Of a stretch of DNA of 64,000 nucleotides, positions 50,035 through 60,834 are shown in pieces; the first letter of the stretch is position 1, and each line of letters begins with the position of its first letter. Position numbers and translations under genes: made by a program. The stretch comes from Neobacillus sp. YX16 (GTDB lineage: Bacteria; Bacillota; Bacilli; Bacillales; Cytobacillaceae). Where the stretch lies: assembly GCF_030123505.1 (NCBI RefSeq), contig NZ_CP126115.1, positions 32,501-96,500 of the forward strand, read 5' to 3'. The notes under the pieces are model-generated. The model worked only from the letters and a program-made list of their open reading frames with translations. It did not search any database and was not told the DNA's origin.

Positions 50035-50459
50035 GCTGTGTTAATCTAGGCTGTTGATTTGTGCTCCACTAAGGACTGCTTCTTTGAATAATCACCGCAG
50101 TGACAGGCCGTATCTGCCTGTCACGAGGCGCTTCGCTTTCCGCAGGCGGTTCAGGAAGCCTGTCTAGCTGCAGCGCCTAGCCCCTCGAGTCGCTTCGGTC
50201 CCAACGTTGAAGTCAAAGAACGACTTCATCGTCAGGCCCTCCAGCGCTTGTCGGGGCTGTACAAGGTGCTTCCGCTTTTCCTACTCCTCGGCGCTAAGAG
50301 ATAAGCGGGGTCTCCCCTGTCCCGTCCTCCTGCAGGACACTGATTTACATCCTCGAATCCGCCCACGCACGAAGAAAATGCGATAGCATTTTCGAGGAGT
50401 CTCGCGCCTTCCGCACAAATCAACAGGGTACTAAAATCAACATTTAGCTTTAACACAGC
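50035..50459. repeat. MITE-like palindromic element, copy 1
   Basis: 425 bp bounded by GCTGTGTTAA and TTAACACAGC, with a second inner inverted pair CTGTTGATTTGTGC (50051-50064) and GCACAAATCAACAG (50413-50426). It shares its core with the copies at 51950 and 53805 and holds another repeat nested at 50161-50280. No transposase; the frames in it are not genes. It fills most of the yabE-rnmV gap. Confidence 0.85.
50161..50280 (-). repeat. nested GC-richer repeat inside copy 1
   Basis: On the minus strand it starts GAAAAGCGGAAGCACC and ends GGCGCTGCAGCTAGACA, matching the ends of the repeat at 60494-60693. Between lies GAAGTC/GACTTC, able to form a hairpin. Its orientation is opposite to the 60494 copy. 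Confidence 0.75.
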
Positions 50460-50492
50460 TTATTTTTATATCATTCACGTACGGAGGAAATA

Positions 50493-51946
<1,454 letters not shown>

Positions 51947-51949
51947 GTT

Positions 51950-52193
51950 GGCTGTGTTAATAAGGCTGTTGATTTGCACTCCAGGCGCTATACTTTCCGC
52001 GGGCTCGCCCGTGTGCCTCCTCGCTCATTCCGACCTGCGGGGTCTCACGGTGCTCGTTCATCCCGCAGGACTTTGATTTACATCCTCGAATCTGCCCACG
52101 CACGAAGAAAATGCGATAGCATTTTCGAGGAGTCAAGCTCCTTCCCGCTCCAATCAACAGGTTCATAAATCATAAGTGTCCTTTAACACAGCC
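51950..52193. repeat. MITE-like palindromic element, copy 2
   Basis: 244 bp between GGCTGTGTTAA and TTAACACAGCC, with inner CTGTTGATTTG (51966-51976) and CAATCAACAG (52151-52160). The segment GATTTACATCCTCGAATC and the following hairpin around GAAAATGCGATAGCATTTTC are shared with copy 1. It begins 4 nt after the rsmA terminator. Confidence 0.85.
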
Positions 52194-52228
52194 TTCATTT
52201 TAAATCAATGCAATTGAACTCGTCATTC

Positions 52229-52256
52229 ACATTAATTTGTGTAGTTGCATAGCCTA
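52229..52256 (+). promoter_or_regulatory. sigma-K-like promoter of yabG
   Basis: AC at 52229-52230, 17-nt spacer, CATAGCCTA at 52248-52256, matching the sigma-K -10 CATANNNTA. yabG is a sigma-K gene in B. subtilis. Confidence 0.6.
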
Positions 52257-52312
52257 TCAAAGAGAAACTTTATTTGGAAGGCCTATAAGCTGGTCTAATT
52301 GGAGTGACAGCA

Positions 52313-53197
52313 GTGAATATAAAGATGATGGATATTGTCGGCAGACGGTCCTATAACTGTGATATTCTATTCCGGGTTATTGATATTCAAATACTAAATG
52401 GCCAGAGATTTGCGGTCCTATACGGTGAAGATATTCGCTTAGTGGCAGATGCCCCTTACGAGGATTTAGTGAAGATTAACAAAAATGCAAGGTCGAAAAT
52501 AATACAGGAATACAAAACCCTTGAAGAGCAGTCCTTTCGCCTATTTGCACAGGACGTTGATTTAATAAAGCAAAGGCAGGATTATGAAGCGACAGGCGGC
52601 TATGTACAGCCAGCCAATTATTTTCAAATTCCAGGAAAGGTTCTTCACTTAGATGGAGACCAAGATTACTTACAAAAGTGTATGACTTTATATGAGAAAA
52701 TTGGTATTCCTGTCTATGGGGTACATTGTAACGAAAAGGAGATGCCAAAGAAAATTGGCGGCTTAATTGATCAATACCGTCCTGATATTTTAGTCATTAC
52801 CGGTCATGATGCCTATTCTAAGGCAAAGGGGAAAATATCTGATATTAATGCATACCGCCACTCAAAGCACTTTGTCCAAACCGTCAAGGAGGCACGAAGA
52901 AAGATTCCTCATTTAGATCAACTCGTTATCTTTGCAGGTGCCTGCCAATCTCACTTTGAATCTTTGATACATGCAGGTGCAAATTTTGCCAGCTCCCCAT
53001 CACGAATTAATATACATGCATTAGATCCCGTTTATATTGTTGCAAAAATTGGATTCACGCCGTTTATGGAAAGTATCAACGTTTGGGATGTTTTACGAAA
53101 CACACTAACCGGAGAAAAGGGCCTGGGGGGCATTGAAACAAAAGGTGTCTTACGAACAGGAATGCCTTACAATCCTGTCCAGGAAGAAGAATCATAA
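52313..53197 (+). CDS. yabG: Sporulation-specific protease YabG
   Basis: 294-residue mother-cell cysteine-type protease that processes coat proteins such as SpoIVA and SafA in B. subtilis. The central PGKVLHLDGDQDYLQKC, ITGHDAYSK and the conserved FAGACQSHFESLIHAGANFA segment identify it. GTG at 52313 is preferred to GTG 52304, since GGAG at 52301-52304 lies 8 nt before the former. A repeat element precedes its promoter. Confidence 0.93.
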   Translation: MNIKMMDIVGRRSYNCDILFRVIDIQILNGQRFAVLYGEDIRLVADAPYEDLVKINKNARSKIIQEYKTLEEQSFRLFAQDVDLIKQRQDYEATGGYVQPANYFQIPGKVLHLDGDQDYLQKCMTLYEKIGIPVYGVHCNEKEMPKKIGGLIDQYRPDILVITGHDAYSKAKGKISDINAYRHSKHFVQTVKEARRKIPHLDQLVIFAGACQSHFESLIHAGANFASSPSRINIHALDPVYIVAKIGFTPFMESINVWDVLRNTLTGEKGLGGIETKGVLRTGMPYNPVQEEES

Positions 53198-53206
53198 GTC
53201 CTAATA

Positions 53207-53262
53207 GAAAGCGAAAGGATTCTGCTAATGACCCCAATTCGATGGCGCCTGGAGCTAGACAG
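53207..53262 (+). repeat. truncated remnant of the GCGGAAGCGCC...GCTGGAGCTAGACA repeat family
   Basis: 56 bp with GAAAGCGAAAGG at the left and GGCGCCTGGAGCTAGACAG at the right; the right end matches the end of the repeat at 60494-60693, while most of the middle is missing. The remaining gap to veg holds only the veg promoters. Confidence 0.6.
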
Positions 53263-53384
53263 TTCTCGAAAGTCAGCTAGTACAAACTTTTCTAGGAATT
53301 ATTTTTTTATTGCACATAATCCCCCCTTTTTAAGGTAAAGATAATGATTGTTGAAATTTGGGAGAAAAAGTAGAAGAAAAGATA

Positions 53385-53457
53385 TTGACAATCTTTTTGT
53401 CGGACTGATATAATTTTATGTTTTTATTTGACAAGGACTATGTCAGTGTGATATACT
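53385..53457 (+). promoter_or_regulatory. two tandem sigma-A promoters of veg
   Basis: P1: TTGACA (53385-53390), 18 nt, TATAAT (53409-53414) with TG extension. P2: TTGACA (53428-53433), 18 nt, TATACT (53452-53457), also with TG extension. Both -35 boxes are perfect; very strong vegetative expression is expected, as for Pveg of B. subtilis. Confidence 0.88.
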
Positions 53458-53478
53458 TTACACAGTGAGGTGGACCGA

Positions 53479-53742
53479 ATGCCAAAAACCTTAGCCGATA
53501 TTAAAAAGGCTCTAGATTCAAATTTAGGGAAAAGATTGTTGCTGAAGGCAAACGGAGGACGTAGAAAGACAATCGAACGATCAGGCGTATTAGCCGAAAC
53601 GTACCCTTCGGTTTTTGTAATCGAGTTAGATCAAGAAGAAAATGCATTTGAACGAGTTTCATACAGCTACGCAGACGTACTAACCGAAACAGTTCAAATA
53701 ACCTTCTATGAAGACGCAGCAGGAAACATAGCTTTAAGTTAG
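53479..53742 (+). CDS. veg: Veg protein
   Basis: 87-residue small protein, highly expressed in growth and linked to biofilm matrix gene expression in B. subtilis. [20 protein letters not shown] and the [14 protein letters not shown] end match. ATG 53479 with GAGGTGG 6 nt before; the GTG at 53470 overlaps that site. Confidence 0.95.
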   Translation: MPKTLADIKKALDSNLGKRLLLKANGGRRKTIERSGVLAETYPSVFVIELDQEENAFERVSYSYADVLTETVQITFYEDAAGNIALS

Positions 53743-53762
53743 AATATAGGGCAATTTTTTAG

Positions 53763-53793
53763 GGCAGAAAATCATCCGATTTTCTGCCTTTTG
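53763..53793 (+). terminator. veg terminator
   Basis: 11-bp stem GGCAGAAAATC / GATTTTCTGCC (53763-53773 with 53778-53788), tetraloop, then TTTTG. Confidence 0.88.
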
Positions 53794-53804
53794 CTATTTA
53801 CAAA

Positions 53805-53969
53805 GGCTGTGTTAATGCAAAATGTTGATATTACGACTCTGTTGATTTGTGCGGAAGGCGCGAGACTCCTGCAGGAGGACGGGACAGGGGAGACCCCGCA
53901 GGCGCTTTAGCGCCGAGGAGGCTTCCCGAACCGCCTGGAGCACAAATCAACAGACCTTGATAACACAGT
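53805..53969. repeat. MITE-like palindromic element, copy 3 (shortest)
   Basis: 165 bp from GGCTGTGTTAA to TAACACAG. Inner pair CTGTTGATTTGTGC (53839-53852) and GCACAAATCAACAG (53940-53953), identical to copy 1. The core GGCGCGAGACTCCTGCAGGA appears in copy 1 on the other strand, interrupted there by extra segments. Confidence 0.85.
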
Positions 53970-53982
53970 CATTTCAAATAAA

Positions 53983-54012
53983 TTAATGAAATACTTTCTA
54001 AATAACATACTA
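53983..54012 (+). promoter_or_regulatory. weak sigma-G-like promoter of sspF
   Basis: -10 CATACTA at 54006-54012 fits sigma-G well. The -35 TTAATG (53983-53988, 17-nt spacer) is poor. Forespore expression is expected for this gene family. Confidence 0.45.
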
Positions 54013-54046
54013 ATAATGCCGTGAGTGGATAAAAGGGGTTGTTTAG

Positions 54047-54232
54047 ATGGCAAGAAGAAGAGGTGTTATGTCTACACAGTTTAAAGAGGAACTTGCGAAA
54101 GAACTTGGATTTTACGATGTCGTCCAAAAAGAGGGTTGGGGCGGCATACGAGCAAAGGATGCAGGAAATATGGTGAAAAGAGCAGTCGAACTCGCTTCAG
54201 AGCAGCTAATGAAAAACAATAGGAATACGTAA
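54047..54232 (+). CDS. sspF: Small acid-soluble spore protein SspF
   Basis: 61-residue alpha/beta-type SASP that coats spore [33 protein letters not shown] contains the GPR-protease-like site region and the conserved GGI segment, and [10 protein letters not shown] is typical. AAGGGG precedes the ATG. It lies between veg and ispE as in B. subtilis. Confidence 0.92.
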   Translation: MARRRGVMSTQFKEELAKELGFYDVVQKEGWGGIRAKDAGNMVKRAVELASEQLMKNNRNT

Positions 54233-54308
54233 TAGAAGCAGTTCAGAATGTTACGCTTTACTAAGCCGCACTTGCTTCTCAATGTTTAAACAAATCAGAC
54301 GCCACGGT

Positions 54309-54341
54309 AAGGTCAGGGGGAAGAAAGCCCCTGGCCTTTAA
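54309..54341 (+). terminator. sspF terminator
   Basis: AAGGTCAGGGG / CCCCTGGCCTT (54309-54319 with 54328-54338, one G-T pair), then TAAAT; T-run short. Confidence 0.75.
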
Positions 54342-54378
54342 ATATTATCGCTTGACTTTTTTCCTATTTGAAGTTTTG

Positions 54379-54387
54379 TGGTAAAAT
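54379..54387 (+). promoter_or_regulatory. extended -10 promoter of ispE
   Basis: TGGTAAAAT with -10 TAAAAT at 54382-54387. TTGACT at 54352 is too far (24 nt) to serve as the -35. Confidence 0.45.
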
Positions 54388-54429
54388 AGGAAAAAATATA
54401 TGATCGATATAGAAGTGTAGGTGGGCGTA

Positions 54430-55299
54430 GTGAAGCTTTTAGTAAAAGCACCAGCCAAAATTAATTTAGCCTTGGATGTTTTGTATAAGCGTCCTGATGG
54501 TTTTCATGAGGTTGAAATGATCATGACGACGATTGATTTGGCGGACCGAGTTGAGTTGACATTGTTAGAGCAGGACAAAATACATATTCTTTCCCATAAC
54601 CGCTATGTTCCTGACGATCAAAGGAATCTAGCCTTTCAAGCGGCTCAATTGCTGAAGGACCGATATCAAGTAAAAAAAGGTGTGCAAATAACAATTGAAA
54701 AAACAATCCCTGTTGCGGCTGGGCTGGCTGGAGGAAGCAGTGATGCTGCTGCAACTCTAAGGGGGCTTAATAAACTTTGGAAGCTTGGTTTAACATTGGA
54801 CGAGTTAGCCAATCTTGGATCTGAAATAGGCTCGGATGTGTCATTTTGTGTGTATGGGGGGACTGCTTTAGCCAGAGGCAGAGGGGAAATGATTACAGAC
54901 CTTCCTGCACCTCCAACATGCTGGGTAATTCTAGCGAAACCTTTTATTGGTGTTTCAACCGCCGAAGTTTATCGGCGACTAGATTTAAACGGAATGGAGC
55001 ATCCAAATATTAACGAAATGGTCAAGGCAATTGAAAACAATGATTATCAAAGCGTTTGTGATCAGGTCGGAAATGTCTTAGAGGATGTAACATTAAAGCT
55101 TCATCCGGAGGTAGCACAAATCAAGGAGCAAATGAAGCGTTTCGGTGCGGATGCTGTTTTGATGAGCGGAAGCGGTCCAACCGTTTTTGGAATTGTTCAG
55201 CACGATTCGAGAATGCATCGGATATATAATGGTCTAAGAGGTTTTTGTGATCAGGTCTTTGCTGTAAGAATGCTTGGAGAACGACACACTCTTGATTAA
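54430..55299 (+). CDS. ispE: 4-diphosphocytidyl-2-C-methyl-D-erythritol kinase
   Basis: 289-residue GHMP kinase of the MEP isoprenoid pathway. [25 protein letters not shown] at the start, the ATP loop [15 protein letters not shown] and the C-terminal [12 protein letters not shown] are clear. GTG at 54430 gives the B. subtilis length (289); the GTG at 54421 overlaps the AGGTGG site. Confidence 0.96.
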   Translation: MKLLVKAPAKINLALDVLYKRPDGFHEVEMIMTTIDLADRVELTLLEQDKIHILSHNRYVPDDQRNLAFQAAQLLKDRYQVKKGVQITIEKTIPVAAGLAGGSSDAAATLRGLNKLWKLGLTLDELANLGSEIGSDVSFCVYGGTALARGRGEMITDLPAPPTCWVILAKPFIGVSTAEVYRRLDLNGMEHPNINEMVKAIENNDYQSVCDQVGNVLEDVTLKLHPEVAQIKEQMKRFGADAVLMSGSGPTVFGIVQHDSRMHRIYNGLRGFCDQVFAVRMLGERHTLD

Positions 55300-55333
55300 A
55301 AACGGACAATAGTGATATTCTATATATAGAATA
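55292..55333 (+). promoter_or_regulatory. purR promoter with overlapping palindrome
   Basis: TTGATT (55292-55297), 18 nt, TATTCT (55316-55321) with TG extension. The -10 lies in a perfect 18-bp palindrome TATTCTATATATAGAATA (55316-55333). No CGAA-type PurBox was recognised. Confidence 0.45.
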
Positions 55334-55354
55334 TTCGTCTTTTGGGGGATTGTT

Positions 55355-56185
55355 ATGAAGTTTCGCCGCAGTGAACGATTAATTGATATGACAAGCTATT
55401 TACTTGACCATCCACGCCAGCTTGTACCGCTTACTTTCTTTGCTGAACGTTACTCTTCTGCGAAATCTTCTATCAGTGAAGACCTAGCAATCGTGAAAGA
55501 GACCTTCGAACAAAGAGGTATTGGGACCTTACAAACGGTACCTGGGGCAGCGGGTGGAGTTAAATTTTTTGTAAATGTCAGTGATGATGAGGCAAGGCCA
55601 TTTGTAAATGAATTATGTTCGTTAATTGCACACCCAGACCGCCTTTTACCTGGGGGATATTTATATTTAACTGATATTTTAGGTGATCCAGCCATTGTTC
55701 AAAAAGCCGGCCGGATTATTGCATCAGCCTATGTGAATACGAAGATTGATGTGGTCATGACTGTAGCAACAAAGGGAATTCCTCTTGCTTATGCTGTCGC
55801 GAGTCAGTTAAATACACCTGTTGTCATTGTAAGAAGAGATAATAAGGTCACCGAGGGCCCAACTGTTAGTATCAACTATGTTTCTGGATCAGCAAAGAGA
55901 ATCCAAACAATGGTGCTCTCAAAAAGGAGCTTGGCACAAGGGTCGAAGGTGTTAGTTGTCGATGACTTTATGAAAGCTGGCGGAACCGTAATGGGAATGA
56001 TCAGTTTGCTAGAGGAATTTAATGCTCAAGTAGCTGGAATTGCTGTTTTGGTTGAAGCTGAGAAAATTGAAGAACGTCTCGTCGAGGAGTACAAATCACT
56101 TGTTAAACTGACGGATGTTGATGTAAAAGAAAAAAGGATTCAGGTTACAGAAGGAAACTACTTTAAACGCAGAACGGAGGAATAA
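55355..56185 (+). CDS. purR: Purine operon repressor PurR
   Basis: 276-residue Bacillus-type repressor: an N-terminal winged helix (about 1-75) and a phosphoribosyltransferase-like effector domain with the PRPP motif [17 protein letters not shown] releases it from PurBoxes. Start ATG with GGGGGA upstream. Its stop is 1 nt before yabJ, so the two are cotranscribed. Confidence 0.96.
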   Translation: MKFRRSERLIDMTSYLLDHPRQLVPLTFFAERYSSAKSSISEDLAIVKETFEQRGIGTLQTVPGAAGGVKFFVNVSDDEARPFVNELCSLIAHPDRLLPGGYLYLTDILGDPAIVQKAGRIIASAYVNTKIDVVMTVATKGIPLAYAVASQLNTPVVIVRRDNKVTEGPTVSINYVSGSAKRIQTMVLSKRSLAQGSKVLVVDDFMKAGGTVMGMISLLEEFNAQVAGIAVLVEAEKIEERLVEEYKSLVKLTDVDVKEKRIQVTEGNYFKRRTEE

Positions 56186-56186
56186 T

Positions 56187-56561
56187 ATGAAAGTTGTTCA
56201 AACCACCCAAGCACCTGCAGCGATTGGACCCTATTCTCAAGGAATGATTGTTAACAATCTTTTTTATAGCTCAGGGCAAATCCCGTTAACAGCTGAGGGC
56301 GTAATGATTGAAGGCGGCATAAAGGAACAAACTCACCAGGTTTTTAAAAATTTGGCGGCTGTGCTTTCAGCAGCAGGGGCGTCTTTTGATACCGTTGTTA
56401 AGGCGACGGTCTTTATTAAAAGTATGGATGACTTTGCTTTGATAAACGAAGTATATGGTGAATATTTTTCAACGAATAAACCGGCGCGTTCATGTGTTGA
56501 GGTAGCACGGTTACCAAAAGATGCTTTGGTTGAAATTGAAGTAATTGCGCTCGTGAAATAA
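56187..56561 (+). CDS. yabJ: RidA-family enamine/imine deaminase YabJ
   Basis: 124-residue trimeric RidA protein that hydrolyses reactive enamines. [21 protein letters not shown] and the ligand arginine in [11 protein letters not shown] are present. CGGAGGAA lies within the end of purR. In B. subtilis yabJ also affects purine control. A terminator overlaps its last codons. Confidence 0.95.
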   Translation: MKVVQTTQAPAAIGPYSQGMIVNNLFYSSGQIPLTAEGVMIEGGIKEQTHQVFKNLAAVLSAAGASFDTVVKATVFIKSMDDFALINEVYGEYFSTNKPARSCVEVARLPKDALVEIEVIALVK

Positions 56562-56579
56562 TCACGAGCGTTTTTTTTT
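56548..56579 (+). terminator. purR-yabJ terminator
   Basis: CGCTCGTGA / TCACGAGCG (56548-56556 with 56562-56570) followed by nine T. Confidence 0.92.
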
Positions 56580-56672
56580 GTCATTTTCACACTATGAATA
56601 ATATTAATATATCTGACTTTTAAAAATGTTCACTATTTTGCCTAAAATATTTTTAAAAAAATTAATATAAAA

Positions 56673-56702
56673 GAAGGATTTACTAGATTCCCTGTTGAAT
56701 TA
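56673..56702 (+). promoter_or_regulatory. sigma-H promoter of spoVG
   Basis: GAAGGATTT (56673-56681), 12-nt spacer, GTTGAATTA (56694-56702), fitting the sigma-H consensus RNAGGAWWW-RNNGAATWW fully. The AT-rich stretch 56600-56670 upstream is where AbrB would be expected to bind. Confidence 0.85.
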
Positions 56703-56742
56703 ATAACACTAGCTTTTTAACATAAGAAAAGGGTGTGAGCAC

Positions 56743-57033
56743 ATGGAAGTAACAGACGTAAGATTACGCCGTGTTAACACGGATGGTCGTATGAGAGCGA
56801 TTGCATCAATTACATTAGACAATGAATTCGTTGTTCATGACATCCGCGTTATTGACGGAAACAATGGTTTATTTGTCGCAATGCCAAGTAAACGTACTCC
56901 AGACGGAGAATTTCGTGATATTGCGCATCCAATCAACTCAGGGACACGCGGTAAAATTCAAGAGGCTGTGTTGGCTGAGTATCATCGTTTAGGTGAATTA
57001 GAAGTAGAATTTGAAGAAGCTGGAGCTTCCTAG
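56743..57033 (+). CDS. spoVG: SpoVG RNA-binding regulator
   Basis: 96-residue protein with roles in septation control and stationary-phase regulation; binds nucleic acid in relatives. [20 protein letters not shown] and [20 protein letters not shown] are hallmark segments. AAAGGGTGTG precedes the ATG. Confidence 0.97.
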   Translation: MEVTDVRLRRVNTDGRMRAIASITLDNEFVVHDIRVIDGNNGLFVAMPSKRTPDGEFRDIAHPINSGTRGKIQEAVLAEYHRLGELEVEFEEAGAS

Positions 57034-57049
57034 AAAGAACTATTCAACT

Positions 57050-57082
57050 AGAGCCTACTACATAAGTAGTGCTCTTTTTTTA
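57050..57082 (+). terminator. spoVG terminator
   Basis: AGAGC..ACTAC pairs with GTAGTGCTCT (57050-57061 with 57066-57075, 2-nt bulge) followed by a T-run. Confidence 0.8.
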
Positions 57083-57197
57083 TTCCTCCCTATCTCCTCT
57101 ATCATTCCTTCACTAATTTTTTCAAAATAACAAATTCGGACACTTTTCTTACATTCCTTGAAAAGACTGACTAATTACGTTAATATTTTTAATGGAT

Positions 57198-57383
57198 AAG
57201 GCTGTTTTATAAAAGATGTTTGTTAGAATCTTAAAGCTGATTTTAACGTGGAATAAGCTATTTTGAGATTTAGAACGAAGTATACAGGCTCTTTCTCATT
57301 AAGTGAAAGCTTTTCATATGAAAATAATGCTCAATCAATTGTATCTTACTTCGAAAAGCAACAACAATTGAGAAAAGAACCAT
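57198..57383. repeat. dispersed repeat (copy B)
   Basis: Starts AAGGCTGTTTT like copy A at 36152 and follows it closely through TTTAGAACGAAGTATACAGG. It then has a longer loop before the closing GAGAAAAGAACC, which pairs with GGCTCTTTCTC. It lies between spoVG and glmU on the same strand as copy A. The rest of this gap shows no gene. Confidence 0.75.
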
Positions 57384-57412
57384 GGATAAAAAGGTAAATT
57401 GGAGGACTGTTC

Positions 57413-58786
57413 ATGCATAATCGTTATGCTGTGATTTTGGCCGCAGGGCAAGGTACTCGGATGAAGTCAAAGCTTTATAAAGTATTACATCCTGTATGCG
57501 GTAAGCCGATGGTTCAACATGTAGTGGACCAAGTGAAGAAGCTAAACATTCAAGAAATGGTTACCGTAATTGGCCATGGAGCTGAAAAGGTAAAAGGACA
57601 ATTAGGGGAAGAAAGCCATTATGCCCTTCAAGCAGAGCAGCTTGGGACTGCACATGCCGTAATGCAGGCACAAGAGAGCTTAGAGGGGAAAGAAGGAATT
57701 ACCATAGTGGTCTGTGGTGACACTCCTCTAATTAAGGCAGAAACGATGGAGTCATTATTTAAACATCATAGAGAACTCTCGGCGAAAGCAACAATTCTTA
57801 CAGCAAGGATTGATGACCCGACGGGATATGGTCGGATCATTCGAAATGAAAAGGGATACGTTGAGAAAATCGTTGAGCATAAAGACGCAACAGAAGCAGA
57901 GCGAGATATAAATGAAATCAATACAGGAACCTACTGCTTTGATAATGCTGCCTTGTTTGAAGCTTTAAAGAAGGTTTCGAATGATAATGTTCAAGGTGAA
58001 TATTATCTGCCGGATGTCGTAGAAATTCTGAAGAATCAGGGAGAAGTAGTTACGGCTTTCCAAACAAATGATTTAGAAGAGACTCTCGGGGTAAACGACA
58101 GAGTTGCTTTGGCTGAAGCAGAAAGAATTATGCGAAGCCGGATAAACGAAAGTCATATGCGAAATGGAGTTACCATTATTGATCCTGCGAATACATACAT
58201 CGAAGCAGATGTTGTAATTGGGCAGGATACCATTATCCTTCCTGGTACGATTCTAAAAGGCAGGACCGTGATTGGAGCAGAATGCCAAATCGGGCCAAAC
58301 TCAGAAATTGATACTTGTGAGGTTGGAAATGAAACGGTAATCCGTCAATCCGCAGCCTATAATAGTAGTATTGGATCTCTCGTTAATATTGGGCCCTTTG
58401 CACATATTAGACCAGATTCAGCTATTAGTGATGAAGTGAAAATTGGAAACTTTGTTGAAATTAAGAAGGCAGTTTTCGGTAAGGGAAGTAAGGCTTCGCA
58501 TCTAAGCTATATCGGTGATGCTGAGGTTGGAAGTGATGTAAATATAGGCTGTGGCTCAATAACAGTTAACTATGATGGGAAAAATAAATTCTTAACAAAG
58601 ATTGAGGATGGAGTATTTATTGGCTGTAATTCCAATTTAGTTGCTCCTGTTACCGTTGGAAAAGGAGCTTATGTAGCTGCGGGTTCAACGATAACAAAGG
58701 ATGTACCCGGAAATGCATTGTCCATTGCACGTTCACAGCAGGTAAACAAAGAAAATTATGTCGATAAGCTTAATGTGAAAAAATAG
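57413..58786 (+). CDS. glmU: Bifunctional GlcNAc-1-P uridyltransferase / GlcN-1-P acetyltransferase
   Basis: 457-residue enzyme making UDP-GlcNAc for the cell wall. Uridyltransferase domain (1-230) with [19 protein letters not shown]; acetyltransferase left-handed beta-helix (about 250-457) with hexapeptide repeats and the [21 protein letters not shown] segments. GGAGG precedes the ATG. It pairs with prs as in B. subtilis. Confidence 0.97.
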   Translation: MHNRYAVILAAGQGTRMKSKLYKVLHPVCGKPMVQHVVDQVKKLNIQEMVTVIGHGAEKVKGQLGEESHYALQAEQLGTAHAVMQAQESLEGKEGITIVVCGDTPLIKAETMESLFKHHRELSAKATILTARIDDPTGYGRIIRNEKGYVEKIVEHKDATEAERDINEINTGTYCFDNAALFEALKKVSNDNVQGEYYLPDVVEILKNQGEVVTAFQTNDLEETLGVNDRVALAEAERIMRSRINESHMRNGVTIIDPANTYIEADVVIGQDTIILPGTILKGRTVIGAECQIGPNSEIDTCEVGNETVIRQSAAYNSSIGSLVNIGPFAHIRPDSAISDEVKIGNFVEIKKAVFGKGSKASHLSYIGDAEVGSDVNIGCGSITVNYDGKNKFLTKIEDGVFIGCNSNLVAPVTVGKGAYVAAGSTITKDVPGNALSIARSQQVNKENYVDKLNVKK

Positions 58787-58806
58787 GTAGAATATTGGAG
58801 GGCATT

Positions 58807-59763
58807 ATGTCGAATCAATACTTAGATCCAAACTTAAAGGTATTCAGTCTGAATTCAAATCTACCGTTAGCAAGAGAGATTGCTAAGGTTATCGGTGTGG
58901 AATTAGGAAAAACTTCTGTAACAAGATTTAGTGATGGAGAAATCCAAATTAATATCGAAGAAAGTATCCGCGGTTGTGATGTGTATGTTATTCAATCGAC
59001 TAGTTCTCCAGTCAATGAAAATATTATGGAAGTACTAATTATGATTGATGCTCTAAAAAGGGCCTCTGCTAAAACAATTAATATTGTTATGCCATACTAT
59101 GGCTATGCCCGTCAGGACCGTAAAGCACGTGCACGTGAGCCGATTACAGCTAAGTTAGTGGCTAACCTGCTTGAAACAGCAGGTGCAACCCGTATTATCT
59201 GCTTAGACTTACACGCACCGCAGATTCAAGGCTTCTTTGAAATTCCAACTGATCACTTAATGGGTGTTCCTATTTTGGCTGATTATTTCCAAAAGAGAAA
59301 TTTTGAAGGTGACATTGTCATTGTTTCACCTGATCATGGCGGAGTAACGAGAGCTAGAAAATTAGCAGAACGTTTAAAAGCCCCAATTGCGATTATTGAC
59401 AAACGTCGTCCAAGACCCAATGTTGCTGAGGTTATGAATATTGTTGGTAACATTGAAGGAAAAATTGCTATCCTAATTGATGATATTATCGATACAGCAG
59501 GAACTATAACTTTAGCAGCCAACGCTTTAGTCGAGAACGGTGCTTCTGAAGTGTACGCATGCTGTACACACCCTGTCTTATCTGGACCGGCGATGGATCG
59601 AATTCAAAATTCAAAAATTAAGGAATTAGTTATCACAAATTCTATTTCTATACCAGAAGAGAAAAAGACTGATAAAATTATTCAACTTTCTGTAGCACCG
59701 TTACTTGGTGAAGCGATTATCCGTGTCCATGAAGAACAATCTGTAAGTACATTATTTGATTGA
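58807..59763 (+). CDS. prs: Ribose-phosphate pyrophosphokinase
   Basis: 318-residue class I PRPP synthase linking pentose phosphates to nucleotide synthesis. ATP loop [22 protein letters not shown] loop [15 protein letters not shown] and flexible-loop residues are present. ATG 58807 follows GGAGGG; the TTG at 58795 overlaps that site. It begins 20 nt after glmU. Confidence 0.97.
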   Translation: MSNQYLDPNLKVFSLNSNLPLAREIAKVIGVELGKTSVTRFSDGEIQINIEESIRGCDVYVIQSTSSPVNENIMEVLIMIDALKRASAKTINIVMPYYGYARQDRKARAREPITAKLVANLLETAGATRIICLDLHAPQIQGFFEIPTDHLMGVPILADYFQKRNFEGDIVIVSPDHGGVTRARKLAERLKAPIAIIDKRRPRPNVAEVMNIVGNIEGKIAILIDDIIDTAGTITLAANALVENGASEVYACCTHPVLSGPAMDRIQNSKIKELVITNSISIPEEKKTDKIIQLSVAPLLGEAIIRVHEEQSVSTLFD

Positions 59764-59787
59764 TTCTTGCTTTTGTACAAAAAAATG

Positions 59788-59813
59788 GTTTAGACCTTCT
59801 TGTTTTGGGGAAT
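59788..59813 (+). promoter_or_regulatory. sigma-B promoter of ctc
   Basis: GTTTAG (59788-59793), 14-nt spacer, GGGAAT (59808-59813), matching the sigma-B pattern GTTTAA-N12-14-GGGWAT. ctc is the classical sigma-B gene of B. subtilis. Confidence 0.75.
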
Positions 59814-59858
59814 TTTTATATAGACAGTTAAGAACAAAACTAGGAAGGTGACTAACAT

Positions 59859-60494
59859 ATGAGTACGGTTTTACAAGCAAAGGAACGTAAGGAACTTCGC
59901 AGTTCGGAATTAAGGAAAATTAGAGAAACTGGAAATATTCCTGCTGTCATTTATGGCAGGAAGGTAGAAAGCAAACCGGTTTCTGTCAGCTCGGCGGATT
60001 TAACAAAAACCATCCGATTAGTAGGCAGGAATGGCGTTATTTCTCTTGACGTTGACGGCAGCAGGCATGATGTTGTTTTATCTGATTACCAAGAGGATTT
60101 TATTAAAAAGGAAATCATTCATGTTGATTTTCTTGCCGTTGATAAATCCTCCAAAATTCATGTAACGGTTCGACTCGTCCTAACGGGTGAAGCAGCTGGA
60201 GTTAAGGATGGCGGGGTCCTGCAGCAGCCTGTACATGAACTATCGATTACTTCCACTCCTGATGAGATACCACAGCAAATTGAAGTGGATGTAACTAACC
60301 TTCAGGTTGGTGAAACCATGAAGGTTTCCGATATCCTATATCAGGGATCGTTTACGATCAATCATGAGGAAGATGAAGTAATCGCAAGTATCCTTCCTCC
60401 TCGACAAGAAGAGGAAATTAATGCAGGTGAGCAGCAAGAAGGCGGCCATCCCGATAATGAAGAAGGCAGAGAAACAAAGCCGGTGGGAGAATAG
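59859..60494 (+). CDS. ctc: General stress protein Ctc / ribosomal protein L25
   Basis: 211-residue L25/TL5-type protein that binds 5S rRNA in the 50S subunit under stress. N-terminal L25 domain (about 1-90) with KIRETGNIPAVIYG, C-terminal beta domain (about 95-185), and an acidic tail rich in Glu/Gly. GGAAGGTGA lies before the ATG. Its TAG stop abuts a repeat element. Confidence 0.94.
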   Translation: MSTVLQAKERKELRSSELRKIRETGNIPAVIYGRKVESKPVSVSSADLTKTIRLVGRNGVISLDVDGSRHDVVLSDYQEDFIKKEIIHVDFLAVDKSSKIHVTVRLVLTGEAAGVKDGGVLQQPVHELSITSTPDEIPQQIEVDVTNLQVGETMKVSDILYQGSFTINHEEDEVIASILPPRQEEEINAGEQQEGGHPDNEEGRETKPVGE

Positions 60495-60693
60495 AAAAGC
60501 GGAAGCGCCTTCGGAACAAGCACAGCTTGTTCCTGCGAGGATTATTCAAGGAAGTTTTCCTTAGTGTCCAGAGGCGACAGGCATAAGGCGAGCGCTGACA
60601 GAAGGCGTGGTCTTTGCCTTCCGAAGTGATTGGCTTATGACCGAGGAAAAAGTGTTTTCCTTTTTCTACCGAGCCTCTAGGCGCTGGAGCTAG
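60494..60693 (+). repeat. dispersed GCGGAAGCGCC...GCTGGAGCTAGACA repeat
   Basis: 200 bp starting at the last base of the ctc stop codon. Ends: GAAAAGCGGAAGCGCC and GGCGCTGGAGCTAGACA; AGCGCCT and AGGCGCT form short inverted ends. The same ends, on the other strand, bound the nested repeat at 50161-50280, and a remnant is at 53207. Confidence 0.75.
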
Positions 60694-60834
60694 ACATTAT
60701 ATTGCAGACGTAACCTAAATATGGTTACGTCTTTTGTCGCATTTGTCACAAAAAAGACGTATTATTAAGTGGGAGAGAATAGGATGCTCCGAAAATTATT
60801 TAACAGGTGGACTGAGCCGAAAGAGAGGGAAAAA

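Noticed and set aside
50232..50456. Minus-strand frame of 74 codons, and similar ones at 51957-52168
   Set aside because: They fall within the palindromic repeats; composition follows the repeat, not a protein.
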